Shown: positions 20,487 through 29,412 of the stretch, piece by piece
Position numbering within the stretch: the stretch's first letter is position 1
Layout: each line of letters begins with the position of its first letter
Origin: Klebsiella pneumoniae
GTDB taxonomy: Bacteria > Verrucomicrobiota > Verrucomicrobiia > Limisphaerales > SXTU01
DNA length: 64,000 bases
NCBI GenBank assembly: GCA_943330855.2
Contig: CALQJI020000019.1
Span: 1-64,000 of the forward strand
Direction: 5' to 3'
The notes under the pieces: model-generated
The model's input: the letters and a program-made list of their open reading frames with translations, nothing else
The model's database searches: none
Told to the model about the DNA's origin: nothing
Program-made: the position numbers and the translations under genes

Positions 20487-21923
20487 TCACCACGCGCGCT
20501 CGATGCTGCGGCGCTGCCAGAGGAACTCGAACATGTTGCCCTCGTGCGGCTGATCCCACGAAATCTTCATCGTCGAGACCGGGCCGATGTTCAGCCGGTC
20601 AATCTCCGCGAAGTCCGTCACCGCCTCGATGAACGCTTGGTCCTTCGTGATGACGCTCGCGGCCAGCGTGTAGCCAATCTTGTGCAGCATCTCCGACTGC
20701 GGGCAGGTCACGACGCTGGCGTAGGGGCAGAGGAATTCCTTGTTCGCCAGCGGGTGCGCGAAGCTGTCGCAGTGGACGATGGTCGGCCTCATGTAGGTGC
20801 CGCCCTCGAAGACCACTTTGCGCGGACCGTTGCGATACTTCGCCGTCACGTCCGTCGCGCCGGGCGTCTTCAAGGCATCGTCAATCTGCGTATCAATGAA
20901 GTCCGCCATCTTGAGGTTCGCGAAGCCGGAGAGCCGGGCGTTCGGGTCTTCCGCGCCCGTCGGGGCGAACGGCCCGAGCTTCTGCGCGAGCGCGTCGGCG
21001 ATCTCCGCGGCGTATTTCGGCACGACCACGGCGGAGGCGTTGATGCAGGAGCGACCGCCGTTGTCGGAGATGGCCCCGGCGATGACGTCGATGTAGTCGG
21101 GCCAGTGCTCGATGCAGTCGTCGCCGATGAGGAACTTGCTCCAGCCCGGCCCGTGGAGCTGGATGGCGGGGTTGTTGGCGTATTGAGCCATCGTGTTCTT
21201 GTCGCCGAAAATGAGCGCGCGGCCGGTGCTCTTGAGAATCTCGCCCGCGCCTTCGTGATCGGTCGGGTAGAAGCCAAACGCCTCCGCCGGCACGCCCGCC
21301 GCGATGAACGCCTGGATGAGCCGGTAAGGCGTCCACGGCTCTTCCTTGCCCGGCTTGATGATGACGGGCGTCTTGAGCGAGATGGCGGGAATCCACAGCG
21401 AGTTCACCGCCGGCGAGTTGCTGGGCATGACCAACCCGAGCGCGTTGCAGGTGGGGAAGTAACTCAGATTGGTGCCGAACTGCTCGCCCGTGCCCCGGTC
21501 GAGGATGCCCAAGTCCAGCCCGCGCGAGAGGCCGTTGAGGACGAACTTCATGTTCGTCAGCGCGAAGTGGATCTTAGCCATGTTGCGCTGGACCATGTTC
21601 CACGGCAGGCCGCTGGTGCAGCTCAGAGTCTCGATGTATTGCTGCGCCGACTGCGTGTGCCCTTGGTCCCCGAGCGGCAGCGTGCCGTTGAGGAAGTGCT
21701 CGCCCGCCTTCGCCGACATCTCCATCAGCTCGGCGCAGGTGAACTTCTTCAAGGCCGCGCGGGCGGACTCAATCTTCGCGAGGTCACGGCGGACAATGCC
21801 GGCATTGACGTTGGAGAGGACAGCCTTCACCTCGCCGGTCTTGTGGTCTTTGACCTCGAACTTGTCGAGGGACTCGTAGTTGCGGCCCAACCGGAGAACG
21901 GGGAGATGCGGAACAGTGCTCAT
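20487..21923 (-). CDS. Aldehyde dehydrogenase family protein, atypical active site
   Basis: A 478-residue ALDH-superfamily protein. The catalytic Cys lies in NGGRSCINASAVVV, and NALGLVMPSNSPAVNSLW and KTPVIIKPGKEEPWTPYRLI are the cofactor-binding strands. The position that normally reads ELGGK, with the general-base Glu, reads LHGPGWSKFLIGDD. This resembles the GPG motif of CoA-acylating ALDHs, in which that Glu is absent. Inference: an acylating or otherwise non-hydrolytic ALDH; the substrate is unknown. The start ATG is at 21923, divergent from the first CNNM gene across 166 bp. Confidence 0.85.
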   Translation of the reverse strand: MSTVPHLPVLRLGRNYESLDKFEVKDHKTGEVKAVLSNVNAGIVRRDLAKIESARAALKKFTCAELMEMSAKAGEHFLNGTLPLGDQGHTQSAQQYIETLSCTSGLPWNMVQRNMAKIHFALTNMKFVLNGLSRGLDLGILDRGTGEQFGTNLSYFPTCNALGLVMPSNSPAVNSLWIPAISLKTPVIIKPGKEEPWTPYRLIQAFIAAGVPAEAFGFYPTDHEGAGEILKSTGRALIFGDKNTMAQYANNPAIQLHGPGWSKFLIGDDCIEHWPDYIDVIAGAISDNGGRSCINASAVVVPKYAAEIADALAQKLGPFAPTGAEDPNARLSGFANLKMADFIDTQIDDALKTPGATDVTAKYRNGPRKVVFEGGTYMRPTIVHCDSFAHPLANKEFLCPYASVVTCPQSEMLHKIGYTLAASVITKDQAFIEAVTDFAEIDRLNIGPVSTMKISWDQPHEGNMFEFLWQRRSIERAW

Positions 21924-22057
21924 ATTTATTACGTGTGCGGACTATTTCAAACTGAGGGCGAGCCGCGCAAGCACTGGTTTTGTAAACGCGGCGTGCGGGG
22001 GCGCAATGCGCGGTGGCTGCTGCGAGGATAAATACGTTGCTTGTCCAGGACACCGCA

Positions 22058-22078
22058 CTTCTGACTTTTGACTTTCGG
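22058..22078 (+). repeat. Heptanucleotide array, 3 units
   Basis: Units CTTCTGA, CTTTTGA and CTTTCGG lie in the divergent gap between the aldehyde dehydrogenase and the first CNNM gene, 11 bp before the latter's start. The gap shows no other clear feature. Confidence 0.6.
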
Positions 22079-22089
22079 TCGGGGCGGTC

Positions 22090-23337
22090 ATGCTCTCGCC
22101 AATGTCACTGGCACCGTTCATCGCCTGGCTGGGTGTGCTCGGCTTTGCGGCGGCAAGTTTCTTCTTCGCGCTGGCGGAGACGGCGCTGTTCTCGCTGGGT
22201 AAATGGCGCGCGCGGCAGCTCGCCGAGCGGTCGCCGGCTCTGGGCGGTTCCGTCGCTGCGCTGTTGCACGAGCCACAGGATTTACTCGCGACGATTGTCC
22301 TGGGGAACACGCTTGCGAACACGGGGTTGATTGCGTTGGTGCTCTGGATGGGCTTGGGCGGGACGGGGGTGTATCTGGGGCTCACGCTAGCGGGAGCATT
22401 TCTGTTGATCCTGTTGGGTTGCGAGGTAGTGCCCAAGACGCTCGCGGTGCGGATGCCGGAGTTTTGGGCGCTACGTTTGGCGAGGCCGATGACACTTCTG
22501 GTGCGCCTCTCACGGCCTCTGCGGCAGGTGGCGCAGGGGGCGAACGAAGGTTTGCTGCGTCGGCTAATTCCCAAGTCTATCCAACCTCAGGCCACGCTGA
22601 CGGACGCCGATTATCATGAGTTGATTGAGCTGGCCTTCCAGCAGGGCACCCTCGCGGCGTCGGAGAAGGAAATCATCCTGCAAATCATTCAGCTCGACCG
22701 CCGCACGGCGAAGGATGTGATGCGCCCGCGCGCGCGCATGGCGAGTATTCCGGACAATTTGCGGGTCGAGGAGATGGTCGCGGCGGCGCGGAAGTTCGGG
22801 CACGAGCGGCTGCCACTTTATGACGAGTCGCCGGACACCATCGTCGGTATTCTAAACTGTCGCGCGCTGCTGCTGGAACCGAACGGAGACCTGGCGGATG
22901 CGATCGAATTCCCCTCTTTTGTGCCGGAGAGCATGAACTTGCTCCAGCTCCTGAGTGCGTTGCAGCGGCAACGGCGCGGGCTGGCAATAGTGATGGATGA
23001 ATTCGGCTCCACCGCCGGACTGGTCACGATGGAGGACATCATCGAGGCGATTGTCGGGGAAATTCGCAGGGAGGGGGAGGCTCCGGGCTTCGTGATGGAG
23101 CAAATCGGACCGGGCCGCTGGCGGGTGAACGGGACGATGCGGGTGGAGGATTTTCGACGCGAGTATCCTGAGTTGGGCGAGGTGGCTGGGGTGGATACGG
23201 TGGGGGGATTGCTCGTGGCGTTGAGGGAAGTGGTGCCGCAGACGGGCGAGTCCGTGGTTTTCGGCGGCGTGCGGTTGACGGCGCAGGTGGCCGATGAGCG
23301 GCGCGTGCGCGAGGTGCTGGTGGAGCGGGTAAAATGA
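22090..23337 (+). CDS. CNNM/CorC-type transporter (DUF21 + CBS pair + CorC_HlyC), gene 1 of 3
   Basis: A 415-residue protein. An N-terminal DUF21 membrane domain (about residues 8-190; ASFFFALAETALFSLGKWRARQL, GNTLANT, GCEVVPKTLAVR) is followed by a CBS pair (VMRPRARMASIPDNL, RLPLYDESPDTIVGIL, GLAIVMDEFGSTAGLVTMEDI) and a C-terminal CorC_HlyC-type domain. Members are linked to Mg2+ export or homeostasis and were once annotated as haemolysins. The start may be 22090 or the ATG at 22102. It heads a run of three related genes in the same direction. Confidence 0.9.
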   Translation: MLSPMSLAPFIAWLGVLGFAAASFFFALAETALFSLGKWRARQLAERSPALGGSVAALLHEPQDLLATIVLGNTLANTGLIALVLWMGLGGTGVYLGLTLAGAFLLILLGCEVVPKTLAVRMPEFWALRLARPMTLLVRLSRPLRQVAQGANEGLLRRLIPKSIQPQATLTDADYHELIELAFQQGTLAASEKEIILQIIQLDRRTAKDVMRPRARMASIPDNLRVEEMVAAARKFGHERLPLYDESPDTIVGILNCRALLLEPNGDLADAIEFPSFVPESMNLLQLLSALQRQRRGLAIVMDEFGSTAGLVTMEDIIEAIVGEIRREGEAPGFVMEQIGPGRWRVNGTMRVEDFRREYPELGEVAGVDTVGGLLVALREVVPQTGESVVFGGVRLTAQVADERRVREVLVERVK

Positions 23338-23344
23338 TTTTTTG

Positions 23345-23503
23345 GCCCCAGATGAAACACCGATGGCACACAGCTGAAGAGCGCAGCGCGGACGCCTGCG
23401 TCCGTAACGGGCGGTTGCGAGCATGGGCGGGCTGCGGACGTGGGCGTCCGCGCTCCAATGTTCTGTCTGTGTTCCATCTGTGGTTCATCTGTGGCTCAGA
23501 AAC
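23345..23503. repeat. Long imperfect inverted repeat with 11-bp periodicity
   Basis: The left arm (about 23345-23400) reads CAGATGAAACA, CCGATGGCACA, CAGCTGAAGAG and then GCGCGGACGCC. The right arm (about 23441-23503) is its approximate reverse complement (GGCGTCCGCGC then TGTTCCATCTG, TGGTTCATCTG, TGGCTCAG). The arms exceed 50 bp with about 40 bp between them. The element fills the gap between the first two CNNM genes, where it could form a large RNA hairpin. A related element is at 51311-51476. Confidence 0.8.
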
Positions 23504-23527
23504 AGTGGCGAAAGGAGGCTCATCGTG

Positions 23528-24514
23528 ATGGCGTGGGCTGTCTTTTTCTCCGTGCTGCTGCTTTGCCTGACGGTGTCGTTCATCCTGTCCGGCATGGAGG
23601 CGGGCGTGCTGGCGCTGAACCGGCTGCGTATCCGCAACCTGATGCGCAAGGGCGGTCGGCGCGCGCGGTTGCTGCACGGCTGGCTGGAGCAACCGGAGAA
23701 CTTTTTGTGGACCATCCTCGTGGGCAACACGCTGGCCAACTTTCTCGGCGGCGGTTTGGTGGTGTATGCGTTGCACCGGCAGTTTAAGGACGCGCCGGTG
23801 TGGTTCGCGCTCTGGACGTTGGTGATGGCGCTGCTCTTCTACGTTTGGTGCGAGCTGCTCCCTAAGATGCTTTTCTCGCGCTACCCGAACCGGCTTTCGC
23901 TGCAAGTCGCGCCGTTCTTCCGCCTGATCCATTTCCTGCTGCGCCCGCTGGTGGGTCTGACCACGACGTTGAGCGACGGATTGCTGCGCTGGACGGGCGG
24001 ACGGATCTTCACCGGGCACTTGTTCGCGAACCGCGACGAGCTCCGCCGGCTCATGCAGGAGTCCGCGCAGTGCATGACGAGCGAGGAGCGAGTCATGATA
24101 AATCGCGTGTTGGATTTACAGAATCTCACCGTGCGCTCAGTCGCTGTGCCCTGGGAAAAAGTGGTGAGCGTGGAGACCACGACGCCGATGAAGAACGTGA
24201 TGGAGTTATTCCGGAAGCGGCAGTTCACGCGGATGCCGGTGTGCGAATCGCGCACGGGCCGAGTGCGCGTGGCGGGGGTGCTGAGCTTGGAACGGTTGCT
24301 GTTCCAAGCGGAGGTGGATGAACGCAAGCTGGCGGTGGATTACTTGCAGCCGGCGCTTTATCTGGATGAAGAGCAGCGACTGGAAGACGCCTTGCGCGCG
24401 ATGCAACGGAGCGGCCAGCGGCTGGGCATCGTGCTGGCGCGCGACCGGAGCGAGTTGGGCGTGGTTAGCTTGGAAGACATTCTCAAAGCCGTCTTCGGGG
24501 AGGTGAGCCTGTGA
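23528..24514 (+). CDS. CNNM/CorC-type transporter lacking the CorC_HlyC domain, gene 2 of 3
   Basis: A 328-residue protein with a DUF21 membrane domain (ILSGMEAGVLALNRLRIRNL, VGNTLANFLGGG, CELLPKMLFSRYP) and a CBS pair (VAVPWEKVVSVETTTPM, FTRMPVCESRTGRVRVAGVL, RLGIVLARDRSELGVVSLED). It ends right after the CBS pair, so the CorC_HlyC domain present in both neighbours is missing. Position and sequence suggest an accessory paralogue, perhaps a hetero-oligomer partner; that is inference. The start is the ATG at 23528, preceded by AAAGGAGG (23511-23518), a strong ribosome binding site. Its stop overlaps the next start (GTGA), implying translational coupling. Confidence 0.88.
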   Translation: MAWAVFFSVLLLCLTVSFILSGMEAGVLALNRLRIRNLMRKGGRRARLLHGWLEQPENFLWTILVGNTLANFLGGGLVVYALHRQFKDAPVWFALWTLVMALLFYVWCELLPKMLFSRYPNRLSLQVAPFFRLIHFLLRPLVGLTTTLSDGLLRWTGGRIFTGHLFANRDELRRLMQESAQCMTSEERVMINRVLDLQNLTVRSVAVPWEKVVSVETTTPMKNVMELFRKRQFTRMPVCESRTGRVRVAGVLSLERLLFQAEVDERKLAVDYLQPALYLDEEQRLEDALRAMQRSGQRLGIVLARDRSELGVVSLEDILKAVFGEVSL

Positions 24515-25836
24515 CATTCGACGAGTTCATGGTTATCGCGGTCAAGGTGCTGGCGGTCTTGGTGCTGGCCGGCTTGAACGGCTTCTTCGTTGCGGCGGAG
24601 TTTGCGCTCGTGAAGGTGCGCGACTCGCAACTAGCCCCGCTCGCCGCGCAAGGCCAGCGGCGCGCGCGCATGGCGCGGCACCTGGTGGCGCAGCTGGACA
24701 CCTATCTGAGCGCGGCACAGCTCGGCATCACGCTGTCGAGCCTGGCGCTGGGCTGGATTGGCGAGCCGATTTTCGCCGACCTGCTCCGGCCGGTCTATGA
24801 CGCGCTGAACGTGGCCAGTGAGCACACGCGCCACACGGTCTCCTTCCTGGTCGGGTTCACGGTCATCACCTTCCTGCACATCGTCGCGGGTGAGATGGCC
24901 CCGAAATCCCTCGCCATCCGCATGCCGGTGGAGACCTCGTTGTGGGTCGCCTATCCGTTTCACTGGTTCTACATCGCAATGAAGCCGTTCATTCATGCGC
25001 TCAACTACAGCGCGCAAGGGCTGCTGCGGTTGGTCGGGATTGAAGCCGCGTCCGAGCACGCCGGCGCGCACTCGGAGGCGGAACTGCGCTTGATGTTCGA
25101 TGCGAATCAGCGGCACGCGGGCGGCTCGAAGCTGGGCCGGGAAATTGTTTTGAACGCGCTCGACCTGCGTCACCGGGTCGCCCGTGAAGTGATGAGGCCG
25201 CGCGCGGAAATCACGGTGCTCGATACGCAGGCGAGCATCGCCGCGTGCTTGGAGGTGGCGGAGAAGACGCGTTACTCGCGCTTCCCGTTGTGCGAGGCGG
25301 GCGACTTGGATCGGACGCTCGGCGTTGTGCACATCAAGGATTTGTTCGCGATGCGGCTGAAGGCGCGCAGTGGGGCTGACCTAGCGGTGGTCGCGCGCAA
25401 GTTGGTGTTCGCACCGCCGATGGCGCGGCTGGAAGGGCTGTTGCAATTGCTCCTCGAACGCAAGCTACACATGGCGATGGTCGTGGACGAATACGGCGGG
25501 ACGGTCGGGTTGGTCACTTTCGAGAACATCATCGAGGAGGTGGTCGGGCAGATTCAGGATGAGTTCGACCAAGAGAAGCCGTTGCTCCAGAAGCTCGTCG
25601 ATGAGGTCTGGGACGTGGACGGTGCGCTGCCGTTGCACGAGTTGGAGGAACTGGTGGGCGAGGCGCTGGCCGAGGATGAAATTACGACTGCGAGCGGTTT
25701 TGTGACGCATCGGCTGGGCGGCTTCCCGAAGGAAGGCGACGTGGTCAATTTGGTGGCCTTCACGCTGCGGGTGGAAGCACTGGACGGGATGCGTGTGGCG
25801 CGGCTGCGGCTGGAGCGGCGGGCGGAGCCCCTCTAG
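24511..25836 (+). CDS. CNNM/CorC-type transporter (DUF21 + CBS pair + CorC_HlyC), gene 3 of 3
   Basis: A 441-residue full-length member. The DUF21 domain contains LAGLNGFFVAAEFALVKVRD, AAQLGITLSSLALGWIGEP and VAGEMAPKSLAIR. The CBS pair contains VMRPRAEITVLDTQA, RYSRFPLCEAGDLDRTLGVV and MAMVVDEYGGTVGLVTFENI. The C-terminal CorC_HlyC domain has WDVDGALPLHELEELVG and TASGFVTHRLGGFPKEGD. The GTG start overlaps the previous stop by 4 bp. It is closer to the standard CorC/YtfL pattern than gene 1. Confidence 0.92.
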   Translation: MTFDEFMVIAVKVLAVLVLAGLNGFFVAAEFALVKVRDSQLAPLAAQGQRRARMARHLVAQLDTYLSAAQLGITLSSLALGWIGEPIFADLLRPVYDALNVASEHTRHTVSFLVGFTVITFLHIVAGEMAPKSLAIRMPVETSLWVAYPFHWFYIAMKPFIHALNYSAQGLLRLVGIEAASEHAGAHSEAELRLMFDANQRHAGGSKLGREIVLNALDLRHRVAREVMRPRAEITVLDTQASIAACLEVAEKTRYSRFPLCEAGDLDRTLGVVHIKDLFAMRLKARSGADLAVVARKLVFAPPMARLEGLLQLLLERKLHMAMVVDEYGGTVGLVTFENIIEEVVGQIQDEFDQEKPLLQKLVDEVWDVDGALPLHELEELVGEALAEDEITTASGFVTHRLGGFPKEGDVVNLVAFTLRVEALDGMRVARLRLERRAEPL

Positions 25837-25865
25837 TGGCGCGCTGTGAGCGCACGCTTTAGCTC

Positions 25866-25893
25866 TTCAACCGCCTCACCTCGGTGGCTACTT
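25866..25893 (-). repeat. Dispersed GTAGCC repeat, copy 2 (inverted)
   Basis: On the minus strand this reads GTAGCCACCGAGGTGAGGCGG followed by TTGAAGA. It matches the repeat at 13978 and 29347. It overlaps the stop codon of the kinase gene (TAG at 25890-25888), so the repeat supplies that stop. Confidence 0.6.
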
Positions 25894-28221
25894 CCCGTTA
25901 CCGGACCGCGCCTCATGCTGTTTCCAGAAATCCTCCGTGAGCGGCACCTGATCCCAGCCGCCTTCCGGCAGGATGTAGCCGATGTGTTTCAATCGGGGAA
26001 GCGGCTTGAGCACATCGAGATTCTTCGCGCCGACGGGCAGGGTGATGGCCTCCAGTTGCTTGCACTCGGCCAGCGCGGAGAAGTCGGTGAGGTTCGTGCA
26101 GCCCTCGAGTTGGAGGAAGCGCAGCGGGGCGGCTTTAAGCGGCCCGAGGCTCGCGATGCGCGTGTGCGCGAGGTTCAGGCTGACGAGCTTCATGCCGGCC
26201 AGGACGCTGAAGTTGGTGGCGCGGGTGTGGGCCGCGTCGAAGCGCGTCAGCGGCATCCACTTGAGCGCCGCCAGGTCCACGACGCGCGTGTTGCTGACGT
26301 CGAGCGAGCGAAGGGGCATGGCCTTGAGTGGGCTGAGGTCGTCCACCTGCGTGTCCGCGAGGTCGAGCTTGGTTAGCGGGGCGGTGCGGAAGGGTGAAAG
26401 GTCGTTGAAGTCGAGTTGCCGCACGGACAGGGACAGGCCGCCGCCCTCGCGTTTGAGCACGCCGGCGAGGCCGAGCTTGTCCACCACGGCTTTCCAAGAC
26501 TCGAAGGTGCCTTGGGCGTTCTTGTTCTCGCGCGTGGCCATGGCGATGGCCTCGGCGGTGCGCTGCTGGCGCGACATGTTGATGCGTAACTCGGCGAGGC
26601 TTTCCGGCTTGAGCGTGGGCTGGCCCGCGTTGTCAGCGAGCAGTTTTTCGCAGAGCCGGAGGTTGCGCTCGGCGAGCAGCGTTTCGGGGTCCAGGTCCAG
26701 TGCGTGCGCGTAGGCGTCGCGGGCCGCCTCGAGCTGGAGTAGGGACTGTAGGATGTGGCCCTTCAGGGCGTGGAATTTTGCGTCGTCCGGCCGGAGGGAG
26801 ACGGCGTAGTTAATTTTCGCGAGCGCCTTCGCGAACTTGAACTGGTCCACGAGTGCCCCGGCTTCGAAGTAGAACGTGGGCGCGGTCTCCTTCAGCTCGG
26901 CCAGCGTGCGGGTGACCTTACTCGTGAAGTGCGCGGCCAAGGCCACCATCAAGCCCAGCGAGATGAAACTCAGGATAAACTCGGTGCGATGCCGCCGCAC
27001 GAGTAGCAGCAACAAGCGCGGCGCGCTGGCGTTCTCGGCGGACGTGGCAAAGCCATTCTGGTAGGCCGTGATGTCCTGCTGAAGCGCTGCGACGGTGGGG
27101 TAACGCTTCGCGCGGTCGCGGGCCAGTGCCTGCATCGCGACGGCGGAGAGTGCGGAGGGAATGCGCCGGTCGGGACAGTGCGCCAGCTGCGGGGCCGCGA
27201 CTTCGGGTGACGACGCAGCCGGGCCGGTGTGGCGGGTGGTGTGGGTGTGGCGCGGGTTGTAGCTGGTCGGCGGATTGATGCTGCCGGAGGCGACTTGTGT
27301 GAGGACTTCGTTGACCGTATCGCCGCCGACGGGCGGATGCAGCGTGAGCATCGAGTATAGAATCGCACCCAACGCGTAGATGTCCGTGCGCTCGTCAATG
27401 TCCTCCACGCGTCCCTCCGCCTGCTCCGGGGCCATGTAGCGCGGCGTGCCCTTCACCTGGCCGGAGAGCGTCTTGAAGCTGTCGCCGGATAGCTCTTCTG
27501 CCACGCTTGGCTTCTGAAACGTCGTCGTGTCCGCGTCGCGGCCCGGGCCGCGCACGCGCTTGGCTAGCCCCCAGTCCATTACAAAGACCTCGCCGAACTC
27601 ACCCAGCATGATGTTGTCAGGCTTCAGGTCGCGGTGCACCACGCCGCGCGAGTGCGCGAACGCGATGGCATCGCAAATTTTTTGGTAGACCGTCAGCAGC
27701 GTGCGCAAGGGATACTTGGTGATGGCTGCCGTGTCCTTCTGCTGAATCTTCTCGAGCACCTCGGAGAGCGTGACGCCCTCGACGAGCCGCATCGTGTAAT
27801 AGACCACGCCGTCTTTGGTGACGCCGAGTTCGTGCAGCGGGACGATGTGGGGATGCTCCAATTGTCCCGTGATGCGCGCCTCGGTGATGAGCCGGTAGAC
27901 GTGTTCATCCGTGGCCTCGGCCCCGGTGAGAATCACCTTCACCGCCACCGTGCGCTGGATGCTGGTGTCGCGTGCGGAAAGGATCGCTCCCATCCCGCCC
28001 TTGGCGAGAAAACGGCCCAGCTCATAGGCCGAGGAAGGCATCTGGCCGGGGCCCGTCACCGCGTCGGGAGGGGCCTGGTTGAAGCGCTCCGCCAGAAAGC
28101 TGGACAAGGCGGAGGCGGCGTTCGGGTGCGTGGCTTCGAGAGACTGTTTCAGGCGAGCGAACGTCGCCTCCTGCGGGGGAGGCGCGAAGACTTCGACGGT
28201 TTTCTCGCTCGGTTTGGTCAC
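25888..28221 (-). CDS. Membrane Ser/Thr protein kinase with TPR and leucine-rich C-terminal domain
   Basis: A 777-residue protein. The kinase domain (about residues 65-390) has glycine loop LAKGGMGAI, VAVKVI (Lys), catalytic HRDLKPDN, a DWG in place of DFG and APE in RYMAPEQAEG. One TM segment lies at about 411-431, so the kinase is cytoplasmic and the rest extracytoplasmic. A TPR-like region (about 450-535, INYAVSLRPDDAKFHALKGH) and LRR-like repeats (about 590-730; DLSPLKAMPLRSLDVSNTRV, LAALKWMPLTRFDAAHTRA) follow. Inference: a receptor-like kinase sensing through the LRR part. The upstream neighbour (an esterase) is on the same strand but over 200 bp away. Confidence 0.9.
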   Translation of the reverse strand: MTKPSEKTVEVFAPPPQEATFARLKQSLEATHPNAASALSSFLAERFNQAPPDAVTGPGQMPSSAYELGRFLAKGGMGAILSARDTSIQRTVAVKVILTGAEATDEHVYRLITEARITGQLEHPHIVPLHELGVTKDGVVYYTMRLVEGVTLSEVLEKIQQKDTAAITKYPLRTLLTVYQKICDAIAFAHSRGVVHRDLKPDNIMLGEFGEVFVMDWGLAKRVRGPGRDADTTTFQKPSVAEELSGDSFKTLSGQVKGTPRYMAPEQAEGRVEDIDERTDIYALGAILYSMLTLHPPVGGDTVNEVLTQVASGSINPPTSYNPRHTHTTRHTGPAASSPEVAAPQLAHCPDRRIPSALSAVAMQALARDRAKRYPTVAALQQDITAYQNGFATSAENASAPRLLLLLVRRHRTEFILSFISLGLMVALAAHFTSKVTRTLAELKETAPTFYFEAGALVDQFKFAKALAKINYAVSLRPDDAKFHALKGHILQSLLQLEAARDAYAHALDLDPETLLAERNLRLCEKLLADNAGQPTLKPESLAELRINMSRQQRTAEAIAMATRENKNAQGTFESWKAVVDKLGLAGVLKREGGGLSLSVRQLDFNDLSPFRTAPLTKLDLADTQVDDLSPLKAMPLRSLDVSNTRVVDLAALKWMPLTRFDAAHTRATNFSVLAGMKLVSLNLAHTRIASLGPLKAAPLRFLQLEGCTNLTDFSALAECKQLEAITLPVGAKNLDVLKPLPRLKHIGYILPEGGWDQVPLTEDFWKQHEARSGNGK

Positions 28222-28402
28222 GGCGTTGAAGGTAAGGAACGGTCCCGTTCAAACAAGCGGGGAAACTCCTTACTCTGGCATCAGGGATTCTCCCACCGCT
28301 TTCCTGACGCAGCGCGGCGAATGAGATCCGATTGGGGAAGAATGGGGTTGAAGCATGGAAGCATCGGTGGCCCGTGGTCACAGGAGCATCCCCCAGCTCG
28401 CA

Positions 28403-28426
28403 CTCATCAACTCATCAACTCTTCAA
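28403..28426 (+). repeat. Octanucleotide array, 3 units
   Basis: Units CTCATCAA, CTCATCAA and CTCTTCAA lie in the gap between the kinase and esterase genes, just beyond the esterase stop. They belong to the same class of short-period arrays as 7191-7222. Confidence 0.6.
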
Positions 28427-28432
28427 CCCCGC

Positions 28433-29260
28433 CTACCTCCCCGCGTGCTTCGCGATGAACTCCACAATCGGCCCCGAGTCCTCCAGCCCGTGTGGGTGGT
28501 GGGCGATGCCGGGCTTGCGGATGAGCGTGATGTCGCCGCCGAGTGCCTTGTAGCGCGTCGCGATGAGGCCGGTGTTCTCCTCCCACGGCACTACATCATC
28601 CGCGTCGCCGAAGACGTGGAGCAGGGGCACCTTGGCCTTCGCCAGCGGCGCGAGGCGGTCCACGGGATTGCCAGTGTAGGCGAGTGCGGCGGCTTCGTCG
28701 GGGAACTTGAATACCTTCAACACGAGCGCCCAATCGCCCTTGCTGCCCTTGCCCTTGCCCTTGCCGCCGGGCCAACTCTTGAAGTCACACACCGCCGCGT
28801 CCGCGTAAATGCACGCGACCTTGTCCGGGTTCGCAGCCGCCCAATTGTAGCAATACAGACCGCCCCGGCTCAGACCCACGAGCGCGGCTTTCTTAGCGAA
28901 GCCGAACTTGTCCGTCAGCTCGGCGTAGCACTTATCCCAATGCGCCACCGCGTCCGGGCAGCCGAGCAGGTTGGGCACGCTCATATAAACCACATGAAAG
29001 CCCCGGCCCAGCAGCGCGATATCCGGTGCGGGCTTGTGGCCGAAAAACTCGCCGTGCCATACCCACGGCTTGCCGGGGGCGGCCTGCTTGGGAGCGACGA
29101 CGAGCACGTTTTTTCCGTCCACCGCGAAGTCGTAACGGTCGTAGCCATTCCACTGCGATAGCTTGCCGGGGAATGGCGCGTCTGCGGCGGACGCGGCGGG
29201 GACAAAGGCTGCGAGGAGAAGCAGCGCGAGGGTTGGCCAAGGTGAAGTTGAGGTATGCAT
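28433..29260 (-). CDS. Exported alpha/beta hydrolase (esterase-like)
   Basis: A 275-residue protein. The signal peptide is MHTSTSPWPTLALLLLAAFV...ASA. The hydrolase fold has the nucleophile elbow GLSRGG, acid-strand candidate LLHVFGDADDVVPW and a His in IAHHPHGLEDS. A Gly/Lys-rich stretch (GGKGKGKGSKGD) follows the DFKSWP segment and looks like a low-complexity insertion. The start is the ATG at 29260; the frame is open to 29578 but the signal peptide sets the start. Substrate unknown; carbohydrate-ester hydrolysis is a guess from related exported hydrolases. Confidence 0.82.
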   Translation of the reverse strand: MHTSTSPWPTLALLLLAAFVPAASAADAPFPGKLSQWNGYDRYDFAVDGKNVLVVAPKQAAPGKPWVWHGEFFGHKPAPDIALLGRGFHVVYMSVPNLLGCPDAVAHWDKCYAELTDKFGFAKKAALVGLSRGGLYCYNWAAANPDKVACIYADAAVCDFKSWPGGKGKGKGSKGDWALVLKVFKFPDEAAALAYTGNPVDRLAPLAKAKVPLLHVFGDADDVVPWEENTGLIATRYKALGGDITLIRKPGIAHHPHGLEDSGPIVEFIAKHAGR

Positions 29261-29346
29261 TCGGGTGGGGAGGCTACCGGGCTGGCGGGGAATTTCAACC
29301 GTGGTGCGAGGGCGTTTTCGTCTCCGGCTTCTACTCCACGGGTCGC

Positions 29347-29382
29347 GTAGCCGCCGAGGTAAGGAGGCGGATTCGTTCGAGC
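29347..29382 (+). repeat. Dispersed GTAGCC repeat, copy 3
   Basis: GTAGCCGCCGAGGTAAGGAG followed by GCGGATTCGTTCGAGC, a close match to 13978-14014. It fills most of the 152-bp gap between the esterase and the next minus-strand gene. Confidence 0.65.
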
Positions 29383-29412
29383 GCACCCAGGTCCGCCTGC
29401 TCACCTCGCCCG

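Noticed and set aside
22052-22089. Sigma-70 promoter for the first CNNM gene (TTGACT at about 22069)
   Set aside because: No -10 hexamer at suitable spacing before the start codon, and the TTGACT is part of the heptanucleotide array.
24511-24514. Sequencing artefact at the GTGA overlap of CNNM genes 2 and 3
   Set aside because: The 4-bp stop/start overlap is a common coupling arrangement, seen several times in this window (ATGA at 57733 and 61736, GTGA at 59542), so it is accepted as real.
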